Assembly (NCBI RefSeq): GCF_042684485.1
Contig: NZ_JBHULM010000011.1
Coordinates: 1,116,001 to 1,180,000, forward strand
DNA length: 64,000 nucleotides
Source of the DNA: Oceanihabitans gracilariae
GTDB taxonomy: Bacteria > Bacteroidota > Bacteroidia > Flavobacteriales > Flavobacteriaceae
Direction: 5' to 3'
The position numbers were made by a program, and so were the translations under genes. The notes under the pieces were generated by a model that was not told the origin of the DNA, searched no databases, and saw only the letters and a program-made list of their open reading frames with translations. Shown in pieces: positions 24,712 through 33,400 of the stretch; within the stretch, counting starts at the first letter, position 1; each line of letters opens with the position of its first letter.

Positions 24712-26130
24712 ATGAAAACCATTATAAAACATAGAAATTTTAACAAAGCCGTTTTATTACTAGTTGTTGCCTTAACATTACAAAGTTGTTTTGTAGCGCA
24801 AGACTATGTAAGACCAGAATTAACTGCAGAAACAGAAGCGCTTTACAGAACAGAAAATTTACCTACAGATAGCGTTTCTATTGCAGACGTATCTTGGAAA
24901 AATTTATTTACAGATCCATACCTACAACAATATATAGAAGAAGGTCTGCAAAATAATATGGATGTACGTATAGCATTGCAACAAATAATTGCTGCTCAAG
25001 CTTATGCAAAACAAGGTAAAGCAGGTTATTTGCCAACTTTAAGCGTTGGTCCTAACTATACACGTCAAGAATTTTCTGAAAACAGTCAGTTCGGATCTAT
25101 ATTTAGTGGAGGAACAGATACCTATGATATTACTGCTAACCTTTCATGGGAAGCAGATATTTGGGGCAAAATAAGATCTAATAAAAGAGCAACACAAGCT
25201 GCTTATTTGCAAAGTGTAGCAGGACATCAAGCCGTAAAAACGCAATTGATTTCTAGTATTGCAAATACCTATTATAACTTATTGGCTTTAGATGCGCAAT
25301 TAGAGGTTACTAAACAAACTATAGAAGCCAGAGAAAGTGGTGTGGCTACTATTAAAGCATTAAAAGATGCTGGACAAGTAACACAAGTTGCTGTAGACCA
25401 AAATATAGCGCAATACAATAGTGCCAAGGCTTTACAAGTAGATATTGAAACAGCTATTTTTAAAACCGAAAATACACTAAGTATATTATTAGGTAAACAA
25501 CCACAAAGTTTTGAAAGAAGTAGTTTAGATGTTCAAAAAATAGAACAAGATATTAAACTTGGTGTGCCAGCAACATTGTTAAGTAACAGACCAGATGTTA
25601 TGGCTGCAGAATATGCGTTAATTAAAGATTTTGAACTTACTAATGTTGCTAAAAGTAGCTTGTATCCATCTTTAACATTAACAGCTTCAGGCGGATTACA
25701 AAGTTTAGAATTAGATAAATTATTAAATGTAAATTCTTTATTTGCAACCGTTGTTGGTGGCTTAACACAACCGCTTTTAAATCAAAGAAAGCTTAAAACA
25801 CAAAAGGAAGTTGCTCTAGCAAATCAAGAAAGCACTTTATTAAATTTCAAGAAAACCTTATTGGTTGCTGGAAGCGAAGTGTCAAATGCATTGTTTTCTT
25901 ATGAAGCTGAAACCAAGAAATTTCAATTCAGAAAAAACGAAGTGGAAGCCTTACGTACTGCAGAAGCAAATTCTGAAGAGTTACTTAAAAATGGTTATGC
26001 TAATTATTTAGATTTATTAACAGCAAGACAAAGTGCTTTAAGCGCAGAACTTAATATTATAGACAGCCAATTACAACAATTAATTTCTGTTGTAGATTTA
26101 TATGAAGCCCTTGGTGGTGGTTGGAGATAA
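24712..26130 (+). CDS. outer-membrane efflux channel lipoprotein (NodT/OprM type)
   Basis: The 472-residue protein is the TolC-like channel of the pump. It has a lipoprotein signal (LTLQSC, Cys26) and the two OEP repeats (about 60-255 and 275-470), with the typical WEADIWGKIRSNKRA and LLSNRPDVMAAEY motifs and an end close to LYEALGGGW. It starts five bases after the RND stop. The regulator, adaptor, pump and channel thus form a complete operon closed by a terminator at 26151. Confidence 0.95.
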   Translation: MKTIIKHRNFNKAVLLLVVALTLQSCFVAQDYVRPELTAETEALYRTENLPTDSVSIADVSWKNLFTDPYLQQYIEEGLQNNMDVRIALQQIIAAQAYAKQGKAGYLPTLSVGPNYTRQEFSENSQFGSIFSGGTDTYDITANLSWEADIWGKIRSNKRATQAAYLQSVAGHQAVKTQLISSIANTYYNLLALDAQLEVTKQTIEARESGVATIKALKDAGQVTQVAVDQNIAQYNSAKALQVDIETAIFKTENTLSILLGKQPQSFERSSLDVQKIEQDIKLGVPATLLSNRPDVMAAEYALIKDFELTNVAKSSLYPSLTLTASGGLQSLELDKLLNVNSLFATVVGGLTQPLLNQRKLKTQKEVALANQESTLLNFKKTLLVAGSEVSNALFSYEAETKKFQFRKNEVEALRTAEANSEELLKNGYANYLDLLTARQSALSAELNIIDSQLQQLISVVDLYEALGGGWR

Positions 26131-26150
26131 AATTAGAGTAATACTAATTA

Positions 26151-26182
26151 AAAAGAGGGTTTAATGTTTTAAACCCTCTTTT
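26151..26182 (+). terminator. intrinsic terminator after the efflux operon
   Basis: Stem AAAAGAGGGTTTAA / TTAAACCCTCTTTT with a TGTT loop, 20 bases downstream of the channel stop codon. Confidence 0.88.
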
Positions 26183-26387
26183 CTATTTAAAAAAACACCT
26201 AAAAATAAGAGTAATCTTTGCAAATGGAAAACTTTCTAATGTTGGGTTTTTATTAAAAATTGACGTGATTTTACAATTTCTAGTGAAAATAGAAGCAACT
26301 AATGAATCGTTTTTCCACTTTTTATTCATTTTAAGTTAAAAAAAGAATAATGCCTAAGTATTATATTTCTTATTTTTAATAGTTTGT

Positions 26388-26395
26388 TATTTTTG
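26388..26395 (+). promoter_or_regulatory. -7 element, implying a nearly leaderless mRNA
   Basis: TATTTTTG matches TAnnTTTG and ends four bases before the ATG at 26400. Transcription from it would start at or near the start codon. Confidence 0.4.
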
Positions 26396-26399
26396 CAAA

Positions 26400-26795
26400 A
26401 TGAAAAAAGATATAGAAATCCCTAAAGTTGAAGATGTTTACATTGCTGTGGTTAATGAGTATAACGATACGTATAAAAGCCAAGACTGGAATGCATATAT
26501 TGTAAATAATAAAGATGTAGACTTAGAGATGGTTCTTATAGTAACTAGTGGGTTTTCTGAAGATAAAATAACTTCTGTTTTTAGAAAAAAACTAGACCGA
26601 TTACCTAAAAAAAGCTATGCTAAAATTGAACTGATGCAAGAAGAGCTATTTGCAATAAACAACCAATTTAAAGTATCTTTTTTTGAAGGCAATAAAATGT
26701 TTGATAAAACCTACACCTTTAGAAAAAACACCATCAATTTAAAAGCATTGCAAACTATTCCTTTAATAGGAGCTCAAGGTGTTTTAGTAAAATAA
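26400..26795 (+). CDS. conserved hypothetical protein
   Basis: A 131-residue soluble protein beginning KKDIEIPKVEDVYIAVV and ending TIPLIGAQGVLV. I recall close relatives in many Bacteroidota, where the name is only hypothetical protein and sometimes wrongly a tRNA-synthetase subunit. The pattern is alternating alpha/beta, with no signal peptide, Cys pair or nucleotide motif. It stands alone, its stop four bases from the convergent gpsA stop. Start is supported by a -7 element right in front of the ATG. Function unknown. Confidence 0.7.
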   Translation: MKKDIEIPKVEDVYIAVVNEYNDTYKSQDWNAYIVNNKDVDLEMVLIVTSGFSEDKITSVFRKKLDRLPKKSYAKIELMQEELFAINNQFKVSFFEGNKMFDKTYTFRKNTINLKALQTIPLIGAQGVLVK

Positions 26796-26799
26796 TTTG

Positions 26800-27801
26800 T
26801 TAATCTAAATTATCGGTTAATTTTTTAAACACTTTTTTAGCGTCTTTATTTTCATAAAGAATCTCGTAAACAGCTTCAATGATAGGTAAACGCGTTTTCT
26901 TTTTGTTTTTTTTGTTTAGTAAATGTGCAGATTTTGTAGCGTAATAGCCTTCTGCAACCATGCTCATTTCCATCTGTGCAGACTTTACTGTGTAGCCTTT
27001 ACCAATCATGTTACCAAACATTCTGTTTCTTGAAAAAACAGAGTAACCAGTTACTAACAAATCTCCTAAATATGCAGAGTTGTTAATATTACGTTTCATT
27101 TTGTGCATTTTTTTAATAAAACGCTTCATTTCACGTATTGCATTACTCATTAGTACACTCTGAAAATTGTCACCATAACCTAATCCGTGTGCTATTCCTG
27201 CGGCAATTGCGTATATGTTTTTAAGCATTACAGCATATTCTGTACCAATTACATCATCACTAATTTTGGTTTTAATATAGTCGCTAGATAGTGCGTTAGC
27301 TATATCTTGTGCTTTTTCTGGATCTGCACAAGAAATGGTTAGGTAAGACAAACGCTCTAGAGCAACCTCTTCTGCGTGACAAGGACCAGCAATGACACCA
27401 ATGTTTTCAAAAGGAATTTTATATACATCATGAAAATGCTCACCTACTAGTTTTCCTGTTTCTGGTATAATGCCTTTTACGGCAGAAACTACAATTTTAT
27501 CTTGAATGTTATAAGTAAGTTTTTCTAGTTCAGAATACATAAAAGCAGACGGTATTACAAATATTAATACGTCGGCATATGCTGCCATTTCATTTATATC
27601 ATTACTTATTTTTAACTGCTCTAAATGAAACTCTACAGAGCTTAAATAGCTTGGGTTATGCTGTTCTTTTAGTAAATGTTCTTTTATATATACACTACGC
27701 ATATACCAACCAACTTCTTGTTGGTTTTCACATAACATTTTTACTATTGCAGTAGCCCAACTGCCACTACCAAAAACAGCAAATTTTAAAGGTGTACTCA
27801 T
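26800..27801 (-). CDS. gpsA: glycerol-3-phosphate dehydrogenase [NAD(P)+]
   Basis: The enzyme reduces dihydroxyacetone phosphate to sn-glycerol-3-phosphate, the backbone for phospholipids. With the start at 27801 the protein has 333 residues, the usual length, and begins MSTPLKFAVFGSGSWATAIVKM with the NAD(P)-binding GSGSWA at 11-16. Other family markers are VSAVKGIIPETG, GPCHAEEVALERL, GTEYAVMLKNIYAIAAGIAHGLG in segments (catalytic Lys) and NNSAYLGDLLVTGYS. An ATG at 27870 would add 23 residues of low-complexity Phe-rich sequence and is rejected. It is cytosolic, a single gene, convergent with the hypothetical gene on its left. Confidence 0.95.
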   Translation of the reverse strand: MSTPLKFAVFGSGSWATAIVKMLCENQQEVGWYMRSVYIKEHLLKEQHNPSYLSSVEFHLEQLKISNDINEMAAYADVLIFVIPSAFMYSELEKLTYNIQDKIVVSAVKGIIPETGKLVGEHFHDVYKIPFENIGVIAGPCHAEEVALERLSYLTISCADPEKAQDIANALSSDYIKTKISDDVIGTEYAVMLKNIYAIAAGIAHGLGYGDNFQSVLMSNAIREMKRFIKKMHKMKRNINNSAYLGDLLVTGYSVFSRNRMFGNMIGKGYTVKSAQMEMSMVAEGYYATKSAHLLNKKNKKKTRLPIIEAVYEILYENKDAKKVFKKLTDNLD

Positions 27802-27820
27802 GGAGAATATTTTCTTTTCA

Positions 27821-27837
27821 TTTCCGCGAAAGCGAAA
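27821..27837. repeat. short palindrome-like sequence upstream of gpsA
   Basis: TTTCCGCGAAAGCGAAA, an inverted repeat with one unpaired base, GC-rich against AT-rich surroundings and similar to the short TTTCCGC/GCGGAAA palindromes scattered in flavobacterial genomes. Only one copy is seen here. Confidence 0.3.
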
Positions 27838-28067
27838 AAATACTAATTCATTTAAAAACCAAAAATACATAAAATATCAATGATAGCTAAGCGATGTAAA
27901 AACAGATACTTAAATTTTTTGGCATGCGTTTTGAATGTTGTAAAATATTAAACCTAAAACAACAAATAATATAAGGCGTAAAAACCATTGAAATCTTAAT
28001 TAATAACCTAGATTTATAGCTGTTTTACAAATTATATTATACAAGCGTTTTAATTAAATAGAAACAT

Positions 28068-29024
28068 ATGAAAACTACTAAACTACTTTCAGGATTTGCT
28101 TTAATAGCACTTTTATTTACCTCATGTTATCATGAAGATATTTATGAAAATAATTATAGTAATAACCCAACAACAACGGCTTCATTAAACCAACTGTTGA
28201 GTTCTTATGAGTTATGGTATGTAGATATTAATCAAACCATAGGTTATGGCGAAACACGTTTTTTACAAACAGCATTTACAGTGTCTTTTAGAAACGGAGT
28301 GCTGTATGCTAACAATAACTTAGTAGGTATTGGTAGTCAAGGAAACGGTTATGGTATTTCTGTAGGTTATTATAATGCCTATAATATGATTTTAGATGTA
28401 AATCATGATATTGATGGATATAACACTTTTGATGTTTACCAAATAGATTATAATACCATAGAATTGTATAATCCTTATAACGACACTTCGTATTTTTTAC
28501 ATGGTTACCAACGATCTAACTTTGATTATAATTATGTTTTTTATGATAATATTCATTATTTCTTACAAGAATATGAAGCTTGGGAAAAAACATACACTAG
28601 TAACTATGGCGCTTTAAATGAATTTGATAATGAAAATTTTATGCAGTTTTTAGCTGGAGGAAACGGAGTAACCTTTAGAAGCTCACAAGATGGAGTTGGT
28701 ACCAACCCAAACAATATATTTTGGGATTATTCTGGAATATATACCGTTGGAAATGTAAGTGGTAATATGTACCAAAAAACATTAACATTAGATTATAATT
28801 ACTTTGACAATGAATTTTTTGAATTGAGCGTTATTAGTGATAATACTATAGAGTTGTTTCATAACGCATCAGGTACTTTATATGAGTTTAGAGGAAGAGG
28901 TTATATACAGTATTTAAAAACAGGAACACCAACAGATAAAACAAAATCTAGTGCAGAAAAACCACGAGTACAACGTACAGAAAAAACAGAAAACGTACGT
29001 GAAAACACACGTGATGTATGGTAA
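28068..29024 (+). CDS. lipoprotein of unknown function
   Basis: A 318-residue lipoprotein with lipobox LLFTSC (Cys20) followed by YHEDIYEN, whose acidic residues could act as a surface export signal. The body is very rich in Asn and Tyr (YNAYNMILDVNHDIDGYN, FDYNYVFYDNIHYF) and appears to hold two similar halves of about 120 residues, each with SYELWYVDIN or EYEAWEKTY and a later TIELYN or TIELFHN element. The last 35 residues are charged and disordered (KSSAEKPRVQRTEKTE). I recall relatives in flavobacteria that carry a mistaken adenylyltransferase name; no enzyme motif is visible here. A terminator follows 81 bases later. Confidence 0.65.
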   Translation: MKTTKLLSGFALIALLFTSCYHEDIYENNYSNNPTTTASLNQLLSSYELWYVDINQTIGYGETRFLQTAFTVSFRNGVLYANNNLVGIGSQGNGYGISVGYYNAYNMILDVNHDIDGYNTFDVYQIDYNTIELYNPYNDTSYFLHGYQRSNFDYNYVFYDNIHYFLQEYEAWEKTYTSNYGALNEFDNENFMQFLAGGNGVTFRSSQDGVGTNPNNIFWDYSGIYTVGNVSGNMYQKTLTLDYNYFDNEFFELSVISDNTIELFHNASGTLYEFRGRGYIQYLKTGTPTDKTKSSAEKPRVQRTEKTENVRENTRDVW

Positions 29025-29104
29025 GAAAAAATAAAAAATATAAAGTGATTGCTATGGATTAGTAAATGGTCATCACTATAAAAATTGGTTAGTTAGTTAA
29101 TTTG

Positions 29105-29144
29105 GAAACCGTTTAAAAAGAAATTTTTAAACGGTTTCTTTTTT
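29105..29144 (+). terminator. intrinsic terminator after the lipoprotein gene
   Basis: Perfect 15-base stem GAAACCGTTTAAAAA / TTTTTAAACGGTTTC, loop GAAA, then six T residues. Confidence 0.92.
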
Positions 29145-29246
29145 GTAAGATATTGGCACGTTAGTTGTTAACATTAATTGGAATTGAAGAAGTTTTTTTT
29201 AAACTTTACAATAATTAATTAACAACATTAAACACAAAAAACAATT

Positions 29247-29744
29247 ATGGGATTATTTTCATTTATTAAAGATGCAGGTGCAAAAGTTTTTGGAATAGGA
29301 AAAACTACGGAAGAAGAAGCAGCTGAAGCAGCAGCAAAAGCAAATGCAGAAGAACTTAAAGAAGAAGCATTAGTTGCAAAAAGATTAGAAACAACAGTTA
29401 AAGACTTAGGTTTACAAGTAGAAGACTTAAGTGTATTTATTGATGATGATGCAGCCACCATTTCTGGTATGGCTTATGATCAAGCAACAAGAGAAAAAAT
29501 AATATTAGTAGTAGGTAACTCTAATGGTATTGCTACAGTAGATGACCAAATGACTGTAGAACATGTAGAGCCAGAAGCGCAATTTCATACTGTAGTTAGT
29601 GGTGATACTTTAGGTAAAATAGCAAAAACATTTTATGGTAATGCTATGAAATATCCTGTGATTTTTGAAGCTAATAAACCAATGTTAGAGCATCCTGATA
29701 AAATTTATCCAGGTCAAGTTTTACGTATTCCTGCTTTAGACTAG
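29247..29744 (+). CDS. BON-LysM protein (Kbp/YgaU-like)
   Basis: The 165-residue protein has an Ala/Glu-rich N-terminal helix (about 15-55), a BON domain (about 48-105, DLGLQVEDLSVFIDDDAATISGMAYD) and a C-terminal LysM domain (about 112-163, FHTVVSGDTLGKIAKTFYGNAMKYPVIFEANKPML). This is the order of E. coli Kbp (YgaU, 149 residues), a potassium-binding protein. The opening GLFSFIKDAGAKVFG also matches Kbp. There is no signal peptide, so the LysM domain is probably used inside the cell, as in Kbp. It is a single gene with its own terminator. Confidence 0.88.
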   Translation: MGLFSFIKDAGAKVFGIGKTTEEEAAEAAAKANAEELKEEALVAKRLETTVKDLGLQVEDLSVFIDDDAATISGMAYDQATREKIILVVGNSNGIATVDDQMTVEHVEPEAQFHTVVSGDTLGKIAKTFYGNAMKYPVIFEANKPMLEHPDKIYPGQVLRIPALD

Positions 29745-29766
29745 TTGTACTAATTGTAGATAATAT

Positions 29767-29802
29767 AAAAAAAAACGCCAACTTTAAGTTGGCGTTTTTT
29801 TT
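29767..29802 (+). terminator. intrinsic terminator between the LysM and nadD genes
   Basis: Stem CGCCAACTT / AAGTTGGCG extended by A8/T8 runs. Symmetric T-runs let it work for both the rightward LysM gene and the leftward nadD gene. Confidence 0.9.
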
Positions 29803-29816
29803 ATGATTTAATCTAA

Positions 29817-30395
29817 TTATCTGTAAAAATTCATTTCATCAAGATACTTCCAAACATACTCTGGTAGCATTGGTTTTACATTCTTACCTGCTTTAATGTT
29901 TTTACGTATAAAGGTAGAAGAAAGCTGTATTATTGGTGCATCTATATGATGAATACGTTCATGATTATCAAACTGTGTTTCTACTTTTCCTTCAGAAATT
30001 CTAGGGTAAACATAAATATCATTATTCTCTAAAATAAGCTCGTAGTTTTTCCATTTATGAAAACTCTTTAAATTGTCTTCTCCCATGATTAAACTAAAAG
30101 TATTTTTAGGGTATTTTTCTTGTAAATGCGCTAAGGTATTTATGGTGTAATTGGGTTGTGGTAAGCCAAACTCAATATCACTAGGTTTTAGTTTTATATA
30201 ATCTTTGGTAGCTTGATATACCATTTCTAAACGTTGGTAATTATCAAGTAAGGTGTTTTTCTTTTTAAAAGGATTGTGTGGTGTTACTACAAACCATATT
30301 TGATCTAAATCACTATGCTCTGCTAAATGGTTAGCAATTATTAAGTGACCAATGTGTATAGGATTAAAAGAGCCAAAGTATAAACCTACTTTCAT
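29817..30395 (-). CDS. nadD: nicotinate-nucleotide adenylyltransferase
   Basis: The enzyme forms deamido-NAD from nicotinate mononucleotide and ATP in NAD synthesis. The 192-residue protein begins VGLYFGSFNPIHIGH, with the nucleotidyltransferase HxGH motif at 14-17, and keeps PHNPFKKK, the MGEDNLKSFHKWK segment and the C-terminal SSTFIRKNI (ISxTxIR motif). It starts one base after the gmk stop, so gmk and nadD are translated together. Confidence 0.96.
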   Translation of the reverse strand: MKVGLYFGSFNPIHIGHLIIANHLAEHSDLDQIWFVVTPHNPFKKKNTLLDNYQRLEMVYQATKDYIKLKPSDIEFGLPQPNYTINTLAHLQEKYPKNTFSLIMGEDNLKSFHKWKNYELILENNDIYVYPRISEGKVETQFDNHERIHHIDAPIIQLSSTFIRKNIKAGKNVKPMLPEYVWKYLDEMNFYR

Positions 30396-30396
30396 T

Positions 30397-30996
30397 TTAT
30401 TCCTCTTTTTTCGGGTTTAAAAAATCACCAACTATAGTTTCCGCTTCTAGTAGTGCTTTATCTAAATTATCATTTTCAATAATCACATCAAAAAGAGGTG
30501 CTGTAGCAAGTTCTGCACTAGCTTTTGCAACACGCATATTAATTTTATCGTCGCTTTCTGTCTTGCGTTTTTTTAATCTAATTTTTAACTCATCAATACT
30601 TGGTGGTTTTACAAAAACAGCCAAGGTTTGTTCTGGAAATTTGCGTTTAATACGTAAACCACCAGAAACATCAATATCAAAAATTACATTTTTACCTAAA
30701 GACCAAAGGCGTTCTACTTCGGTTTTTAAAGTACCATAAAAATTATCTCTATAGACTTCTTCCCATTCTAGAAATTCGTCATCTTTAATATGCTGCTTAA
30801 ATTGGTTTGCAGATAAAAAATAGTAGTCTTCGGCATGTACTTCTGTTCCTCTTTTTTCTCTTGAAGTTGCAGAAATAGAAAATGCTAGATTTAATTTTTC
30901 TTGTTTAAGTAGGTGTCTAACAATGGTTGTTTTTCCAGATCCTGAAGGAGCAGAAAATACTATTAGTTTCCCTTTTTCTTTGTTATTTTTAGTCAA
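30397..30996 (-). CDS. gmk: guanylate kinase
   Basis: The enzyme phosphorylates GMP to GDP with ATP. The 199-residue protein has the P-loop APSGSGKT at 16-23, the GMP-binding SATSREKRGTE region with YYFLSANQF, WEEVYRDNFYGTL, and the DIDVSGGLRIKRKFP segment; the lid region (RLKKRKTESDDKINMRVAKA) is complete. It is located 72 bases downstream of yicC and just before nadD, on the same strand, a common flavobacterial order. Confidence 0.97.
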   Translation of the reverse strand: MTKNNKEKGKLIVFSAPSGSGKTTIVRHLLKQEKLNLAFSISATSREKRGTEVHAEDYYFLSANQFKQHIKDDEFLEWEEVYRDNFYGTLKTEVERLWSLGKNVIFDIDVSGGLRIKRKFPEQTLAVFVKPPSIDELKIRLKKRKTESDDKINMRVAKASAELATAPLFDVIIENDNLDKALLEAETIVGDFLNPKKEE

Positions 30997-31068
30997 ATTC
31001 TATTTTTTAAAGCGCTTTGTCAAACTAAGCGTGCATTATTATTAGTTCTAGATTGTCTTTAATTAAGA

Positions 31069-31926
31069 TTAAAGTACGTTAAGAAGTTGTTCTTTTATTT
31101 TTTCTAGCTCATCTTTCATTTGTACTACCAATTTTTGCATTGGTGCATAATTACTTTTAGAACCTATGGTGTTTATTTCTCTTCCTATTTCTTGGCTAAT
31201 AAATCCTAATTTTTTTCCGTTAGAATCTTTAGAGTTTAAGGCAGAAATAAAATACTCTAAGTGGTTTTGTAAACGCACTTTCTCTTCTGTGATATCAAAT
31301 TTTTCAATATAGTAAACTAGCTCTTGTTCAAAGCGGTTTTGGTCTACTTTTTCTTTTAAATCTTCTACACCTTTACGTAAACGTTCACGAACACCTTCAA
31401 TGCGTTCAGGATCCATTTTAATGACTTGTTCTAGTAGGTCTGCAATAGATGCAATTCTATTTTTAAAGTCGGCTTCTAGTACTTTTCCTTCGTCTAACCT
31501 GTAGGTGTCAATTCTGCTTAAAGCTACTTTTATTTCGTCTAAAATGGTATTCCATTCGTTTTCATCAATCTCATCTCGTTCTGTATTTAAAGCATCTGGA
31601 AACCTAACAGCCATTTTTAATAATTCTGTTTCGTCACCATCTACAACTTCTTTAAGTTGTTTCATGTATTGCTTTACCACAGGTTTGTTAAGTTGTGTGG
31701 TGGTTTCTTCACCTGTAACTTCAACATAAATAGAAAAATCAATTTTACCACGTTCTAATTGTTTACCAATAAGTTTGCGTAGGCTTAATTCTTTTTCTCT
31801 ATATATAGAAGGCATTCTAGCATTTAAATCCAGGTTTTTACTGTTTAGTGATTTAATTTCTAAAGTAATTTTTTTTGTTGGTAATTGTAAAACAGATTTA
31901 CCATAACCCGTCATAGAATGAATCAT
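31069..31926 (-). CDS. yicC: YicC family endoribonuclease-like protein
   Basis: A 285-residue protein beginning HSMTGYGKSVLQLPTKKITLEIKSLNSKNLD in pieces, the classic YicC_N opening, with the C-terminal DUF1732 segment (about 200-285, EQELVYYIEKFDITEEKVRLQNHLEYF and ending EKIKEQLLNVL). YicC of E. coli is an endoribonuclease involved in small-RNA turnover; the role in Bacteroidota has not been established to my knowledge. Gene order yicC-gmk-nadD on one strand suggests an operon. A TATCTTTG element lies upstream. Confidence 0.92.
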   Translation of the reverse strand: MIHSMTGYGKSVLQLPTKKITLEIKSLNSKNLDLNARMPSIYREKELSLRKLIGKQLERGKIDFSIYVEVTGEETTTQLNKPVVKQYMKQLKEVVDGDETELLKMAVRFPDALNTERDEIDENEWNTILDEIKVALSRIDTYRLDEGKVLEADFKNRIASIADLLEQVIKMDPERIEGVRERLRKGVEDLKEKVDQNRFEQELVYYIEKFDITEEKVRLQNHLEYFISALNSKDSNGKKLGFISQEIGREINTIGSKSNYAPMQKLVVQMKDELEKIKEQLLNVL

Positions 31927-31946
31927 AAGAATTTATTTAAGTTTTA

Positions 31947-31954
31947 CAAAGATA
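31947..31954 (-). promoter_or_regulatory. -7 element of yicC-gmk-nadD
   Basis: TATCTTTG on the minus strand fits TAnnTTTG and lies about 20 bases before the yicC start. No good -33 element is visible. Confidence 0.4.
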
Positions 31955-32012
31955 GCTAAAAGTATAGGTTTAGAAAACACAATTTATAGTATGCGTGCAT
32001 AATATAAATATG

Positions 32013-32020
32013 TAAATTTG
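32013..32020 (+). promoter_or_regulatory. -7 element of the thioesterase gene
   Basis: TAAATTTG fits TAnnTTTG and lies 18 bases before the ATG at 32039. It contains the TTG that would be the start of a longer frame, so that start is rejected. Confidence 0.45.
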
Positions 32021-32038
32021 CATATAAATTTAAAAAAG

Positions 32039-32518
32039 ATGTACACTAAACAATTTGAAATACGTTGGAGCGATGTAGACGCTAACAGACATTTAGCAAA
32101 TTCTGCTTATACTAATTTTATGAGTCATACCAGAATGGCTTTTCTTATAGAGCAAGGTTTTTCTATGCGAGAGCTTGCAAAATATAACATAGGACCTGTT
32201 GTTTTTTATGAGCATATGTATTATTTTAAGGAAGCTTTTTTAGGACAAGCAATAACCGTTAGTCTTAGTGTTTCTGGTTTAAGTGAAGACGGAACACTTT
32301 TTAAATTTGACCATAATTTTTACAATAAAAAAGGCGAAAATATTGCACATTGTGAAATGATGGGAGCTTGGATTGATTTAAAAGCAAGAAAAATGACTGC
32401 TTTACCTGAGGAGTTATTAGTTATTGCTGATGCTTTTCCAAAATCTGAAGCGTATAAAGTACTTACTAAAGAAGATACCAGAGAAAAAGGTAAGGTGCCT
32501 AAAAATTTAGTCTTGTAA
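32039..32518 (+). CDS. acyl-CoA thioesterase-like (hot-dog fold)
   Basis: A 159-residue cytosolic protein of the 4-hydroxybenzoyl-CoA thioesterase/YbgC-like group. The N-terminal FEIRWSDVDANRHLANSAY contains the Asp of the hot-dog active site and the D-x-N-x-H motif; VVFYEHMYYFKEAFLGQAI and MGAWIDLKARKM are further family-like segments. The start at 32039 is chosen over TTG 32018 because the latter overlaps the promoter. It hydrolyses an acyl-thioester; the acyl chain is not known. Its end overlaps the convergent EamA gene by 12 bases. Confidence 0.85.
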   Translation: MYTKQFEIRWSDVDANRHLANSAYTNFMSHTRMAFLIEQGFSMRELAKYNIGPVVFYEHMYYFKEAFLGQAITVSLSVSGLSEDGTLFKFDHNFYNKKGENIAHCEMMGAWIDLKARKMTALPEELLVIADAFPKSEAYKVLTKEDTREKGKVPKNLVL

Positions 32519-33400
32519 TTTAGGTGTTTTACTTACCAAGTATACGCCAGAAAAAATAAGAAGCATAGCTACTATTTTTACAGCGTTTAAAGAGTCTACT
32601 CCCATTAAAATAGCAAATACTCCTGCTATTACTGGTTGTAAATAAATAAAGGTACCAATAGTACTTGCTTTTAAGGTTCTTAAGGCTAAAGGATTTAATA
32701 AGTAGGTGCCAAAAGTGGCTCCAATAATTACAAATCCTACAGAAAAATAAACATAAGGTGAAAAGGTAGCTAGCTGTATTTCTTGTACTTCTTGATAACC
32801 AAAAGGAAGCACTATAAAGAAACCAAACAGAAACAACCATTTTATAAAAGTAAAAGGATGGTATTTTTCGGTAAGTTTTTTTATAATAATAATGTATACA
32901 CTATAGGAAACCGCATTTGCAAAAACCATTAAGTTTCCTAAAAATATATTATCACCAACACGTGCTGATTTACCATAAATAGATAGTACTAGTGCGCCAG
33001 CAAAACCTAATAATATTCCTGTTACTTTTAAGCCTGTAATGCGTTCTTTTAAAAAAAAGGCAGAGAATATAAGTATAATTATAGGTGTGGTAATCATAAT
33101 TACCGCAGCGTGAATAGGTGTAGTGAGTTCTAGTCCAGAAAAGAATAGTAGCATATTAGTTGCCACACCAAAAAAAGCAGCAATAACAAAGGTTTTAAAA
33201 TCTTTGGTATCAATTTTTTCTTTAGGCATAAAAGCATCTAAGATCCAGAACAATATGGTTGCCCCAAAAATACGAAGTAACACAAAACCAAACGGTTTTA
33301 TATAGCCTTCATTCATTACAAATTTTGCAAAAGTAAAATTTAAGCCGTAAAGTAATTGTACTAAAAATACAGCAATTAAGGCAACGGTTCTTTTATGCAT
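32507..33400 (-). CDS. EamA/DMT family transporter
   Basis: A 297-residue inner-membrane protein with about ten membrane helices in two EamA repeats (about 5-138 and 148-290). The first contains GLNFTFAKFVMNEG and the TTPIHAAVIMITTPIIILIFSAFFLKERIT region; the second GTYLLNPLALRTLKASTIGTFIYLQPVIA in segments. DMT exporters move amino acids, nucleotide precursors or other metabolites; the substrate is unknown. The start codon overlaps the end of the Spx/ArsC-like gene by 8 bases, indicating coupled translation on this strand. Confidence 0.92.
   Translation of the reverse strand: MHKRTVALIAVFLVQLLYGLNFTFAKFVMNEGYIKPFGFVLLRIFGATILFWILDAFMPKEKIDTKDFKTFVIAAFFGVATNMLLFFSGLELTTPIHAAVIMITTPIIILIFSAFFLKERITGLKVTGILLGFAGALVLSIYGKSARVGDNIFLGNLMVFANAVSYSVYIIIIKKLTEKYHPFTFIKWLFLFGFFIVLPFGYQEVQEIQLATFSPYVYFSVGFVIIGATFGTYLLNPLALRTLKASTIGTFIYLQPVIAGVFAILMGVDSLNAVKIVAMLLIFSGVYLVSKTPKLQD

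Noticed and set aside
27802..27870. N-terminal extension of gpsA from an upstream ATG
   Set aside because: The 23 extra residues are Phe-rich and do not fit the family, whose members start shortly before the GxGxxA motif.
32018..32038. TTG start for the thioesterase
   Set aside because: The TTG is part of the TAAATTTG promoter element; the ATG at 32039 starts the family domain.
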